This document shows positions 1-12,491 of a DNA stretch of 64,000 bases, piece after piece. The position numbers and the translations under genes were made by a program. The notes under the pieces were generated by a model. It saw only the letters and a list, made by a program, of their open reading frames with translations, did not search any database and was not told where the DNA came from. Position 1 is the first letter of the stretch. Every line of letters begins with the position of its first letter. Source of the stretch: Archangium primigenium (lineage in GTDB: Bacteria > Myxococcota > Myxococcia > Myxococcales > Myxococcaceae); assembly GCF_016904885.1 (NCBI RefSeq), contig NZ_JADWYI010000001.1:6014001-6078000 (forward strand). The letters are read 5' to 3'.

Positions 1-58
1 AGACAAGAAGGTGATCAGCTTGGAGGGGGGCGCTCTTAACCCCCCCACGCGCGGATTG

Positions 59-1222
59 TCAAGGAAGCTCGGGGCTTTGCGCCGATTCCGAGGCGCTCTC
101 CCCTCCCCGGTTGGCCAACTGGCCGCACGCCCCCGCGATGTCCCGCCCGCGATTCTGCCGGATGAAGGCCGCCACGTGGCCCTCGCACAGGAGTTCCCGG
201 AAGCGCTCGGCCCGCTGCTCCATGGTCGTCTGGAAGCCCAGGCCGGGGTTCTCGTTGTAGGGAATGAGGTTCACCTTGGCGGGGATGCCCTTGAGCAGCT
301 CGATGAGCCGCGCGGCGTCCGCGTCGGTGTCGTTGAAGTCGCGCAGCAGCACGTACTCGAAGGTGATGCGGCGGCCCTGGCGCAGGGGGAACTTGCGGCA
401 GGCGTCGAGCAGCGCCGCGATGTTCCACTTGCGGTTGACGGGCATCGTCTGGGAGCGCTGCTCGTCGGTGCTCGCGTTGAGCGAGATGGCCAGCTTCACG
501 TCCGTCTCCTGCCCGAAGCGCTCGATCATCGGCACGAGGCCCACGGTGGACACGGTGATGTGGCGGTGGCTGAAGTTCGGCCCGTCCCCGGACTGGAGGA
601 TGGCGAGCGACGTCTTGAGGTTCTCGAAGTTGTGCAGGGGCTCGCCCATGCCCATGAACACCAGGTTGGACAGGGGCCGCAGCGTCTCCAGGCCCTCGTT
701 CTTGCGCACCTCGCGGTTGACCGCGTGCACCTGGGCGACGATCTCCCCGGGCGTCAGGTTGCGCTTGAGGCCCAGGGTGCCCGTCATGCAGAAGGTGCAC
801 GCCATGGCGCAGCCCACCTGCGTGGACACGCACAGCGTCTTGCGGTCCGCGGAGGGCATGTAGACGGACTCGATGTAGCGGCCATCCCGCGTCTTCCAGC
901 GGTACTTGATGGTGCCATCCACCGAGCGCTGCTCGGCGTCCTTCACCAGCGGGACGATCTCCGCGCGCTCCTTGAGCTTCGTGCGCAGGGCCTTGGACAG
1001 GTCCGTCATCTCGTCGAACGAGGTGGCGCCGCGCTGGTGCATCCACCGGTAGAGCTGCCCGGCCCGGAAGGCCTTCTCGCCCAGTTGCTCGGTGAGGAAG
1101 CGGGTGAGCCCCTCGAGCGTGAGGCTGGAGACCTCCGTGAGCTTCGCGGGCGCGGGGGCCGCGACGGGCAGGACGGGGGCCGGGATCTCGGCGGGGGCGC
1201 TGGAGGGCTCGGTCGGCGTCAT
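59..1222 (-). CDS. rlmN: 23S rRNA (adenine-C2)-methyltransferase RlmN
   Basis: Radical-SAM enzyme expected to methylate C2 of A2503 in 23S rRNA and A37 of some tRNAs, in the cytoplasm. The 387-aa product carries the RlmN form of the radical-SAM cluster motif CxxxCxxC at C138, C142 and C145, inside CAMACTFCMTG. It also has the glycine-rich GMGEPLHN stretch and a C-terminal IAGACGQL segment, whose Cys (about 366) matches the methyl-carrying cysteine of the family. The first ~28 residues are Pro/Ala-rich and not part of the conserved fold, so a somewhat later start is possible. It is the last gene of the minus-strand block, 154 bp after ndk, with a terminator-like hairpin between them, so it may have its own promoter. 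Confidence 0.95.
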   Translation of the reverse strand: MTPTEPSSAPAEIPAPVLPVAAPAPAKLTEVSSLTLEGLTRFLTEQLGEKAFRAGQLYRWMHQRGATSFDEMTDLSKALRTKLKERAEIVPLVKDAEQRSVDGTIKYRWKTRDGRYIESVYMPSADRKTLCVSTQVGCAMACTFCMTGTLGLKRNLTPGEIVAQVHAVNREVRKNEGLETLRPLSNLVFMGMGEPLHNFENLKTSLAILQSGDGPNFSHRHITVSTVGLVPMIERFGQETDVKLAISLNASTDEQRSQTMPVNRKWNIAALLDACRKFPLRQGRRITFEYVLLRDFNDTDADAARLIELLKGIPAKVNLIPYNENPGLGFQTTMEQRAERFRELLCEGHVAAFIRQNRGRDIAGACGQLANRGGESASESAQSPELP

Positions 1223-1296
1223 CAGGGTTCCAACGGGCAGGAGACAGCGTCCCTTCCCACATCCGGGGAGGCGGAGTCAAAAATGGCCCCCGGAAA

Positions 1297-1339
1297 AGAC
1301 GACGGCCCGGTCCCGCGACGGAGCGCGGGGACCGGGCCG
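1297..1339 (-). terminator. Intrinsic terminator after ndk
   Basis: Reading the minus strand after the ndk stop, a GC-rich stem (about 15 bp with one bulged base, arms 1303-1317 and 1324-1339) is followed at once by GTCTTTTCC. That is the hairpin plus T-run layout of a factor-independent terminator. A second perfect 7-bp hairpin (1351-1357 / 1363-1369) lies between it and the ndk stop. Confidence 0.65.
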
Positions 1340-1376
1340 GGCTCCAGGCAGGGCTCCTCGAGGGAGCCCGTCCGGA

Positions 1377-1820
1377 CTACTTCTTGCCGGCGTACTCGTA
1401 GCCGTGGACCTCGGTCTCGCGGAAGAAGTACGCGATCTCGTTCTTCGCGTTCTCCAGGCTGTCCGAGCCGTGGACCGTGTTCTGGTCGATGCTGGTGGCG
1501 AAGTCGCGGCGGATGGTGCCCGGGGCGGCGTTGGCCGGGTTGGTGGCGCCCATCAGGTCGCGGTTGGCCAGCACGGCGTTCTCACCCTCGAGCACCATCA
1601 GGACGACGGGGCCGGAGATCATGAAGCTCACCAGATCCTTGAAGAAGGGGCGAGCCTTGTGAACGGCGTAGAAGCCCTCGGCCTGGGCCTGGGACAGGTG
1701 CTGCAGGCGGATGGCGACGGGCTTGAGGTTCTTCTCCTCGAAGCGGGCGATGATCTGACCGATGACGCCCTTCTGAAGACCGTCCGGCTTGATGATGGAC
1801 AGCGTACGCTCGATGGCCAT
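1377..1820 (-). CDS. ndk: Nucleoside diphosphate kinase
   Basis: Transfers the gamma-phosphate of ATP to other NDPs through a phospho-histidine, balancing nucleotide pools. The 147-aa length is typical. The N-terminus [11 protein letters not shown] and the active-site motif NTVHGSDS are present, with the catalytic His at residue 117. It lies 39 bp downstream of sucD on the same strand. This association of ndk with succinyl-CoA synthetase makes sense because Ndk can use the nucleotide triphosphate made by SucCD. Terminator hairpins follow the gene. Confidence 0.97.
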   Translation of the reverse strand: MAIERTLSIIKPDGLQKGVIGQIIARFEEKNLKPVAIRLQHLSQAQAEGFYAVHKARPFFKDLVSFMISGPVVLMVLEGENAVLANRDLMGATNPANAAPGTIRRDFATSIDQNTVHGSDSLENAKNEIAYFFRETEVHGYEYAGKK

Positions 1821-1859
1821 GGAATGGCTCCTGGTATGTCGGGACAGCGGGTTTAGGAA

Positions 1860-2759
<900 letters not shown>

Positions 2760-2783
2760 GGCTTGACCTTTCTCTGCCTGGGA

Positions 2784-3947
<1,164 letters not shown>

Positions 3948-4193
3948 CGAAGCTCCGGGTGACGCGAGTAACGCGCGAGTCTGTGACCCGGAGGCGTTTT
4001 GCCCCGGGACGGCTGCCTCTCTCGCGCAGAATGGCCCGCTTGGCAAGGCCCTATTGTCAAGGGCCCAGGCCAAGAGAACCGGAAAGAACCGAGGCCCCGG
4101 GCCGGCGGACACAGGCCGGACACGGAGCCTCGGGTACCACACACCTCTAAGAGGGGGACTAAGAGGGGGACGCGTGGGTGGGGCGCGCGGGGA

Positions 4194-5027
4194 CTAGCCC
4201 GGACCGCCCGACGCCTTCTTCTCGTGGTCCTGGTTGAAGAAGATGTCCTTGATGATCTGCTTGGTCACCTGGCGGTTCATCACCGCGATGGAGGTGGTGA
4301 GCGGGATCTCCTTGGGACACACCTTCACGCAGTTCTGGGCCTTGCCACAGTCCTGGATGCCGCCCGGGCCCATGAGGCCGCGCACGCGCTCCTCGGCGTT
4401 CATCTTGCCCGTGGGGTTCATGTTGAAGAGCCGCGCCTGGCTGATGGCGGCGGCGCCCATGAAGTCGTTGTCGATCGTCACCTGGGGGCACGCCTCCAGG
4501 CAGCTGCCGCACGTGATGCACGTGGACAGCTTGTACATGACGCCATGGTCCTCGGCGGACTGGCGCGGGCCGGGGCCCAGGTCGTGCGTGCCGTCGATGT
4601 TGATCCACGCCTTGACGCGCTTGAGGGCGTCGAACATGCGGTCGCGGTTGACCGACAGGTCACGCGTGACGGGGAACTTGCTCATCGGCTTGAGCTCGAT
4701 GACGGCCTCGCCGTCACCCACCAGCCGGTCGATGAGCGCCGAGCAGGCCATGCGCACCCGGCCGTTGATGTTCATGGCGCAGCTGCCGCACACCTCCTCG
4801 AGGCACGCGGCGTCCCACACCACCGGGGCGACCTTGCGGCCGTCCTTGGTGACGGGGTTGCGCTGGATCTCCATGAGGCAGGAGACGACGTTGGCGCCCG
4901 GGCGGCACTCCAGCTCGAACTCGTCGAAACGGCCGGGCTGATCCGGAGCGTCCTGACGCCAGATGCGGAAGGTGACCTTCTTGGTCCGGGTGCTGACCGG
5001 CGCCTGTGTCGTGGTCGCGTTGTCCAT
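4194..5027 (-). CDS. sdhB: Succinate dehydrogenase / fumarate reductase iron-sulfur subunit
   Basis: Electron-transfer subunit of complex II, carrying electrons from SdhA flavin to quinone. The 277-aa protein has an N-terminal ferredoxin domain with the [2Fe-2S] cysteines C75, C80, C83 and C95. The C-terminal domain has CITCGSCLEACP (C170, C173, C176, C180) and CGKAQNCVKVCP (C227, C233, C237), supplying ligands for the [4Fe-4S] and [3Fe-4S] clusters. The start at MDNATTTQ was chosen because sequence upstream in that frame overlaps sdhA and is unrelated. The gene begins 17 bp after the sdhA stop. No sdhC or sdhD lies beside it, so the membrane anchor must be encoded elsewhere or be absent. Confidence 0.96.
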   Translation of the reverse strand: MDNATTTQAPVSTRTKKVTFRIWRQDAPDQPGRFDEFELECRPGANVVSCLMEIQRNPVTKDGRKVAPVVWDAACLEEVCGSCAMNINGRVRMACSALIDRLVGDGEAVIELKPMSKFPVTRDLSVNRDRMFDALKRVKAWINIDGTHDLGPGPRQSAEDHGVMYKLSTCITCGSCLEACPQVTIDNDFMGAAAISQARLFNMNPTGKMNAEERVRGLMGPGGIQDCGKAQNCVKVCPKEIPLTTSIAVMNRQVTKQIIKDIFFNQDHEKKASGGPG

Positions 5028-5044
5028 GTGGTTGTCTCCGTCGC

Positions 5045-6922
5045 TCAGGCGTACCAGCGCGGCTCGGGATCGAGCACGGGCGTGGGGATGTCCTCGTAGC
5101 TGATCTGCGGCGTCTCGGGGGAGTAGGCGGCCAGCGTCGTCTTGGCCCACTTCTCGTGGCGCTTCTTCCACAGCCCCATCCAGTTGGGATCCTGCGTGGG
5201 GTCCTTCGTGGCGGGCTCGGGCAGCGAGCAGTCCGGCTTGTAGTGCGCGCCGCGGCTCTCGTCGCGCATGAGGGCGCTCTTGGTGATGACCTCGGCCAGC
5301 TCGAACATGTTCCAGAGCTGGTTGGCGTAGGAGATGCTGCGGTTGGCCACGTTGCCCGTGTCCAGCGCGTTGATGTTCTTCCAGCGGTCCTTGAGGTCGC
5401 GCAGCTTCTCGAGCGTCTTCTGGAGCCGGTCGTTGTAGCGCACGACCGTGACGTTCTCCGTCATGAGATCGCCCATCTCCTTGGCCAGGCCGTAGGCGTT
5501 CTCCTTGCCGTCCATCTTCTTGATGGAGGCGAAGCGGTCCTCCCAGTACTTCTTGCTCTCGGCGAAGTACTTCTGGTGGTCCGCGTCCGTGGCGCTCTTG
5601 GACTGGCTCTTGGCGAACGAGGCCATGGCCGGGCCGGAGATCATGCCAGCGTAGATGCACGACAGGAGCGAGTTGGCGCCCAGGCGGTTGGCGCCGTGGT
5701 AGGCGTACTCGGCCTCGCCCGCGGCGTAGAGGCCGGGGATGCGCGTGGAGTGGTTGACGGGGCTGCCGACGAGGGGCGTCATCGTCTTCTTGTCGGCCTC
5801 GAAGCTCACGTGCAGGCCGCCCATGGAGTAGTGCATGCCCGGGAAGATCTGCATGGGCACGTGGCGCGGGTCGTCCCCCACGAACTTCTCGTAGATCTCC
5901 ATCACGCCGCCGAGCTTCTCGGTCAGCTTCTGCGCGGGGATGTGCGTGACGTCGAGGAACACGGCGTCACGGCCGCCGATGCCCAGGCCCATCTCGCGGC
6001 AGATGGTGAAGATCTCGCGCGTGGCCACGTCGCGCGGCACGAGGTTCTTGTACTTGGGGTACTTCTCCTCGAGGAAGTAGAAGCGATCGCTGTCGGGGAT
6101 CTGCCGCGGGTCGCGCGTGTCGCCCTTCTTGCGCGGCACCCACACGCGGCCCCCCTCGCCACGCACCGACTCGCTCATCAGGCGCAGCTTGTCCTCGCCC
6201 GGGATGGAGGTGGGGTGCACCTGGATGAACTCGCCGTTGGCGTAGAGCGCGCCCTCCATGTAGGCGCGGCCCGCGGCCGTGCCCGTGTTGATGATGGAGT
6301 TGGTGGAGCGCCCGAACACGATGCCCGGGCCACCCGTGGCCAGGCACACCGCCTCGGCCGGGAACGCGCGGACCTCGTTGGTGCGCAGGTCCATGGCCAC
6401 GCTGCCGATGCACCGGCCCGAGCCGTCCTTCACCGTGCCCAGCCACTCCCAGGACTCGTACTTGGTGACGCGGCCCTCGGCCTCCCAGCGGCGCACCTGC
6501 TCGTCCAGCGCGTAGAGCAGCTGCTGGCCGGTGGTGGCGCCCGCGAAGGCGGTGCGGTGGTGCAGCGTGCCGCCGAAGCGGCGGAAGTCCAAGAGGCCCT
6601 CGGGCGTGCGGTTGAACGTCACGCCCATGCGGTCGAGCAGGTAGATGATGCCCGGGGCCGCGTAGCACATGCCCTTCACGGAGACCTGCTCGGCGAGGAA
6701 GTCTCCGCCGCGCAGCGTGTCCTTCACGTGGATGTCGGGGCTGTCCCCCTCACCCTTCGTGTTCACCGCGCCGTTGATGCCACCCTGGGCGCACACCGAG
6801 TGGGACCGTTTCACCGGCACGAGCGACAGGATGTCGACCTGGTGTCCCGCCTCCGCCAGCTTGATGGTGGTCATCAGCCCGGCGAGTCCGCCGCCCACGA
6901 CCGTGAATCGCGCTGCTGCCAT
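5045..6922 (-). CDS. sdhA: Succinate dehydrogenase / fumarate reductase flavoprotein subunit
   Basis: FAD-containing catalytic subunit that oxidises succinate to fumarate. The 625-aa start at MAAARFTVVGGGLAGLMTT puts the FAD dinucleotide-binding GGGLAGL motif directly at the N-terminus. Also visible are the flavin-attachment region SHSVCAQGGINGAV, LATGGPGIVFGRSTNS, the substrate-site HPTSIPGEDKLR segment and the C-terminal GLYAAGEAEYAYHGANRLGANSLL. The sequence style resembles the single-anchor (SdhC cytochrome b558) complex II of Bacillus and Bacteroidetes more than E. coli SdhA, yet the usual upstream sdhC is missing. The 262 bp between mdh and this gene cannot encode it. Confidence 0.96.
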   Translation of the reverse strand: MAAARFTVVGGGLAGLMTTIKLAEAGHQVDILSLVPVKRSHSVCAQGGINGAVNTKGEGDSPDIHVKDTLRGGDFLAEQVSVKGMCYAAPGIIYLLDRMGVTFNRTPEGLLDFRRFGGTLHHRTAFAGATTGQQLLYALDEQVRRWEAEGRVTKYESWEWLGTVKDGSGRCIGSVAMDLRTNEVRAFPAEAVCLATGGPGIVFGRSTNSIINTGTAAGRAYMEGALYANGEFIQVHPTSIPGEDKLRLMSESVRGEGGRVWVPRKKGDTRDPRQIPDSDRFYFLEEKYPKYKNLVPRDVATREIFTICREMGLGIGGRDAVFLDVTHIPAQKLTEKLGGVMEIYEKFVGDDPRHVPMQIFPGMHYSMGGLHVSFEADKKTMTPLVGSPVNHSTRIPGLYAAGEAEYAYHGANRLGANSLLSCIYAGMISGPAMASFAKSQSKSATDADHQKYFAESKKYWEDRFASIKKMDGKENAYGLAKEMGDLMTENVTVVRYNDRLQKTLEKLRDLKDRWKNINALDTGNVANRSISYANQLWNMFELAEVITKSALMRDESRGAHYKPDCSLPEPATKDPTQDPNWMGLWKKRHEKWAKTTLAAYSPETPQISYEDIPTPVLDPEPRWYA

Positions 6923-7035
6923 GCCGCTCTCCTTGAGGACTGGATGGGCCCGACGCCCCGCGAGGGGCATGGACCGGCTCCGCGGCGCCCTCTTCGGGCG
7001 CCCTTCGCCGGACCTCCAGTGCAAGCCTTCTGGAC

Positions 7036-7070
7036 TAGTTAACTGATCAATTCAGCGAGCCGCAAAGATT
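7036..7070 (-). promoter_or_regulatory. AT-rich candidate promoter region of sdhAB
   Basis: A short AT-rich island in otherwise GC-rich sequence, about 115-150 bp upstream of sdhA. On the minus strand TTGCGG is followed after 17 bp by TTAACT, and the stretch holds several overlapping short palindromes (ACTAGT, GTTAAC, TGATCA). The -10 match is weak (3 of 6), so this is a suggestion only. Confidence 0.3.
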
Positions 7071-7124
7071 ACCGGATCACGCGGATAAGGGCACGCCATC
7101 TCCGGCATCAGCCCCCCTCGGCCC

Positions 7125-7158
7125 GGTCCCTCGCGAACGGCTCGTCGCGCGAGGGACC
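7125..7158 (-). terminator. Hairpin terminator after mdh
   Basis: A perfect 11-bp inverted repeat (7125-7135 / 7148-7158) with a 12-nt loop lies just beyond the mdh stop on the minus strand. There is no clear U-run after it, so it may be a Rho-assisted terminator or a 3'-end stabiliser. It separates icd-mdh from sdhAB as transcription units. Confidence 0.5.
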
Positions 7159-7183
7159 TGGGTGGGCCGGGGAGGCAAGGAAG

Positions 7184-9437
<2,254 letters not shown>

Positions 9438-9563
9438 GAACGAAGTTCCTGATGGGTAGGGGGGACTTTACGGGCGGCGGATGCTTTGCGCCTTGGGCCC
9501 CTGGCGTCAAGGAGTTTGGCTGCCCTGCGAGCGGCCCGACTTATCGGAGCCAGTCCCGCCGGG

Positions 9564-10232
9564 TCACCCGTCCTGGCGGATCACCTCCCACCAGCCAAAG
9601 TGCATCACCCGCCCGTCCCCCAGCCGCACCCAACCCGGCGCATGCGTGTAGCGCGCGGGCACCATCCCCGCGGCCTCCAGTGCCCGCGCGCACTCGGCGA
9701 AGGACCAGAAGCACAAGTCCACCGGCGGCTCCGACTGGGGCACGGGCACGCGCGCCTCGGTGTGGGCCTCCAGTCCGGGCCGGCGCTCGAGCACGGTGAA
9801 GAGCAGGCGCCCCCCGGGCTGGAGCGCCTGGGCGAGGTGCCCGAGCGCGCCGGGCAGGTCCTCGCAGAAGTCGAGGCAGCCCACCGCCAGCGCCACCTCG
9901 AAGCGCCCCCAGGCCGGGTCCAGGGGGTGGTGGTAGCTGTGCTGCGCGTAGCGCCCCGCGGGCCGCGCGCGCCGGGCCACCGCCACCATCTCCGGGGAGA
10001 CGTCCAGCCCCACCACCTCCACGTCCTCCGGCAGCCCGCGCGTGAACAGCCCCGGCCCACACCCCATGTCCAGCACCCGCATGCCCGGACCCACCGCCCG
10101 TGTCAGGAACGCCTCCACCCGCCCCTCGTACCGGCCGAGCATGGGGAAGAAGGCCTCGTACACCTCGGCGATCTGCCCGAAGGCCCGCCGCACGCCTGTT
10201 TCTTGCCGCCCGCCATCGCTTCCGTCATTCAT
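9564..10232 (-). CDS. Class I SAM-dependent methyltransferase
   Basis: A 222-aa protein with the seven-strand methyltransferase fold. Motif I is VLDMGCGPGLFTRGL, followed by the acidic VVGLDVSPEMV strand, then VALAVGCLDFCEDLPGALGHL and LQPGGRLLFTVLE. The substrate is unknown. The C-terminal part (VDLCFWSFAECARALEAAGM) looks like the usual Methyltransf_11 end. It stands alone on the minus strand, 126 bp from icd, and is divergent from the heme-oxygenase-fold gene. It is not part of an evident pathway. Confidence 0.75.
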   Translation of the reverse strand: MNDGSDGGRQETGVRRAFGQIAEVYEAFFPMLGRYEGRVEAFLTRAVGPGMRVLDMGCGPGLFTRGLPEDVEVVGLDVSPEMVAVARRARPAGRYAQHSYHHPLDPAWGRFEVALAVGCLDFCEDLPGALGHLAQALQPGGRLLFTVLERRPGLEAHTEARVPVPQSEPPVDLCFWSFAECARALEAAGMVPARYTHAPGWVRLGDGRVMHFGWWEVIRQDG

Positions 10233-10538
10233 GTCCGCTTTCCTCAGGGGGGTGGGTCATTTTCACGTGGTGAGTCAGAGACGACCCATTCTTCCAGGTC
10301 TGGTGTCGTCCACCCCTCAGGTCCGAGGAGAAACCTACCTTGCCCGACATGTAAAAACAGGGATAGACGACAAAAAGCGGCAAAAAGCAGGGTAGGTTTT
10401 GACCAGCCCAGAAAAATCCTTTATACACATGCTCGTTCAGTCGCTGGCCGGGGGGAAAAGCAGTCCACGCAAGTCACCCTCCCCCGTTCACCATTCGTTT
10501 CGGGGGGTCAAGGGCCACCCACTTAGAGGAGACCCACC
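10233..10538. promoter_or_regulatory. Divergent regulatory region with sigma-70 promoter and repeats
   Basis: This 306-bp non-coding gap is notably more AT-rich than its surroundings. It contains an excellent plus-strand promoter, TTGACC (10399-10404), 17 bp, TATACA (10422-10427), predicting a leader of about 105 nt before the gene at 10539. Just upstream are two exact-period 10-mers, CAAAAAGCGG and CAAAAAGCAG (10371-10390). There is also an inverted repeat AAACCTACCTTGC (10331-10343) / GCAGGGTAGGTTT (10387-10399), 12 of 13 positions paired, whose right arm touches the -35 box. These look like operator or activator sites. Confidence 0.6.
10371..10390 (+). repeat. Tandem 10-bp direct repeat before the -35 box
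   Basis: CAAAAAGCGG is followed directly by CAAAAAGCAG, one helical turn apart, ending 8 bp before the TTGACC hexamer. A-tract phasing of this kind can bend DNA or bind an activator in tandem. Confidence 0.6.
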
Positions 10539-11294
10539 ATGAAGCGCATCACGGACCGTATCGAGAGCAACAAGCGTCGTCTGGACCAGTCCGCCCTCAT
10601 GATGTTCGTGCAGGACGCGAGCGTGGAGCCCCGGCGGCGGTTCAGCTTCGTGCCTTGTATGGCGCCGTTCGTGATGGGCTTCTCGGACGTGAACAAGTAC
10701 GCGCTGCGTGACGAGGGCTCGCAGGATCCCATCCAGCACCTCATCAACGTGCACAGCCAGGAGGACGATCACCACTGGGGCATGTACCTCAAGGATCTGC
10801 GCACGCTGGGCCTCAACGCGCAGCTGGACCTCAACGGGGCGCTGCGCCTGCTGTGGGGCGATGATCGCCAGAAGACCCGGCAGACCATCTACAGCCTGAT
10901 GGGCCTCATCGAGAACACGACCCCCGCGGTGCGCATGGCCGTCGTGGAGGCCATCGAGGCGACGGGCGACGTGGCCTTCACCCGCTTCAGCGCGCTGGCG
11001 ACCGAGTTCGAGAAGTCGACGGGCGAGACGCTGGCCTACTTCGGCGCCCTGCACAAGGACCTGGAGAGCGGGCACGCCATGGGCACCGAGGACATCGAGG
11101 CCAAGGTGTCGGCCATCGAGATGTCCCCCGAGATGGAGCGCGAGGCGCTCGGGCTGGTGGACCAGGTGTTCGAGCTGTTCCACCGCATGTTCGAGGAGTG
11201 GATGGCCTACGCCCAGCGCCAGCAGCCGGGCGCGCAGTCCGCGGTGATGCCCACCGTGCGCATGCGCACCGTCAACAAGAGCAGCGCGGCCTGA
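10539..11294 (+). CDS. Heme-oxygenase-like fold protein, possible non-heme iron oxygenase
   Basis: A 251-aa, probably all-helical protein. I recognise a general resemblance to heme-oxygenase-like / TENA-like diiron proteins, but no named family. Candidate metal ligands cluster in VHSQEDDHHW (H72, E75, D76, H78, H79) and in LHKDLESGH (H172, E176, H179), with acidic residues near E136-E140 between them, as in that fold. The start follows a GAGGAG ribosome-binding site and a strong promoter. It is a single-gene unit ended by a hairpin. Substrate and reaction are unknown, and the iron assignment is inference. Confidence 0.5.
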   Translation: MKRITDRIESNKRRLDQSALMMFVQDASVEPRRRFSFVPCMAPFVMGFSDVNKYALRDEGSQDPIQHLINVHSQEDDHHWGMYLKDLRTLGLNAQLDLNGALRLLWGDDRQKTRQTIYSLMGLIENTTPAVRMAVVEAIEATGDVAFTRFSALATEFEKSTGETLAYFGALHKDLESGHAMGTEDIEAKVSAIEMSPEMEREALGLVDQVFELFHRMFEEWMAYAQRQQPGAQSAVMPTVRMRTVNKSSAA

Positions 11295-11309
11295 GGCGCC
11301 GGGCGTGAG

Positions 11310-11332
11310 CCTCCGTCGCACCGACGGAGGCC
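11310..11332. terminator. Perfect 10-bp hairpin between convergent genes
   Basis: Arms GCCTCCGTCG (11310-11319) and CGACGGAGGC (11323-11332) with a 3-nt loop, sitting between the convergent genes ending at 11294 and 11361. It is followed by a run of about ten C rather than T, so termination may be hairpin-driven or need a factor. A 14-bp self-complementary GC sequence (11348-11361) lies at the other gene's end. Confidence 0.55.
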
Positions 11333-11360
11333 CCCCCCCCGGGTCGCGCCCGCGCGCGGG

Positions 11361-11957
11361 CTACTTCCAGGCGATGTGGTAGATGCAGTGGCTCGAGCCG
11401 CGCGAGCGGCACGCGCCCGGCACGTGCGTCACCGAGGACGTGCGATCGAAGCGCTGGGCCATGGACGTGAGGATGCCCTCGTCGAACGTGCACGGATAGG
11501 GCGTGGTGCACCGGCTGACGATGAGCTTCTTGCCCGGCTGGCGCTCGTAGCCGTAGTTGCCGATGCGATCCGTCTTCCGGCCCGTCGCGGGCGAGAAGAG
11601 CGGCACGCCGTTGATGGCGTGGTTCATGTGGTACGCCACGTCGATGGCCTGGATGGCGCTGTCGATGTCCACCACCGTGGGCGGAAACAGGGCGTTCTTC
11701 GGAATGGACAGGCCCACCTGGCGCTGCATGTAGCCGCCAAACTCCTTGCCGATGCGATCGAAGGCGCGCAGGAACGTGGCCAGCGGGTACCACTGATCCT
11801 TCTGGAAGTTGATGCTTCCATCGCGGCCCTCGTTGCCCAGCCCCTCATCCAACAGAATGCGGTTGCCCAGGATGGAGAAGGTGCCGAAGCCATCCACGAT
11901 GGCCTGGAGATTCGAGCCCAACACGCTCACATCCGAGAACTGCTCAAAGGTCTGCAT
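11361..11957 (-). CDS. Uncharacterised ~198-aa protein, paralogue A (V4R-like C-terminal signature)
   Basis: I do not recognise a named family. The 198-aa product is a clear paralogue of the 199-aa gene at 12870-13469. The two align from the first residue (MQTFEQFSDV against MRSFDAYARF) to the end, which is why I start here and not 19 codons upstream. Shared blocks are NLQxIIxGxG, ExGLG, PPxVVDIxSAxQ and AYHMNHxxxGxPLF. At the C-terminus both have PYPCxFDE and CRxRGxxxCxYxxxW. That last motif resembles the end of V4R / heme-NO-binding-type small-molecule domains, suggesting a ligand sensor. No DNA-binding or membrane segment is visible. Confidence 0.55.
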   Translation of the reverse strand: MQTFEQFSDVSVLGSNLQAIVDGFGTFSILGNRILLDEGLGNEGRDGSINFQKDQWYPLATFLRAFDRIGKEFGGYMQRQVGLSIPKNALFPPTVVDIDSAIQAIDVAYHMNHAINGVPLFSPATGRKTDRIGNYGYERQPGKKLIVSRCTTPYPCTFDEGILTSMAQRFDRTSSVTHVPGACRSRGSSHCIYHIAWK

Positions 11958-12023
11958 AGTCAGGGGGCCTTCACGACGTACGGGGGTTGAGATGAAACGC
12001 TGCGACCGGAACAACGGGGCGCG

Positions 12024-12353
12024 CTAGTTGGCGCGCGGGGGAAGCGGTGACGCCGCCGCCTGGGCGAGCGAGGGTTCATCGGCGAGCGGCGCCTCGAAGC
12101 AGGTGGCGATGAGGAAGCCGCCCTCCGTGGGCGCGCACCGCACCACGCACATGGCCGTGGGAGGCACCTGGAGCTGCGGAATGGACACCTCGATCGTGGC
12201 GCCCGCGCTCACGTTCAGGTGGGCCACCAGCAGGCATCCGCCCAGCGATGCATTGAGGACATCCGCGTCCACCTCCTGGGCCTCGTGGCGGACGCGTGCC
12301 CGCATCCGCAGGGGGTAGCGCCGGAAGCGGCGTCTTTCGTGCTCGTTCGACAT
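12024..12353 (-). CDS. PilZ domain protein (putative c-di-GMP binder)
   Basis: A 109-aa, single-domain protein. It begins with MSNEHERRRFRRYPLRMRAR, carrying the RxxxR c-di-GMP-binding motif, and has NASLGGC matching the (D/N)xSxxGG motif about 25 residues later. It is therefore likely to bind c-di-GMP through a PilZ barrel. The C-terminal ~20 residues are low-complexity. It lies directly upstream (67 bp) of paralogue A on the same strand and divergent to the cupin gene. A link to gliding or polysaccharide control is plausible from biology but not shown. Confidence 0.75.
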   Translation of the reverse strand: MSNEHERRRFRRYPLRMRARVRHEAQEVDADVLNASLGGCLLVAHLNVSAGATIEVSIPQLQVPPTAMCVVRCAPTEGGFLIATCFEAPLADEPSLAQAAASPLPPRAN

Positions 12354-12491
12354 CCACGCTCCTGGGGAGTGCACGCCTCGCGCTCCCGAGTTTATTGCAC
12401 TCCGCCCATTCGTCCATCCCCCTTGGTTGGCAGCACCCCGAGGTTCGTGGATGAATTCCCACCCGCTGTCTCCCCAACCCGAGGATCCTGG

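Noticed and set aside
4147-4170. Direct repeat AAGAGGGGGA / AAGAGGGGGA between sucC and sdhB
   Set aside because: Two short copies only, in a purine-rich patch; not enough to call a regulatory element, and no array follows.
3948-4193. TTGACA hexamer upstream of sucC as a promoter
   Set aside because: The -35 match is perfect, but no acceptable -10 lies 16-18 bp away, so I did not list a promoter.
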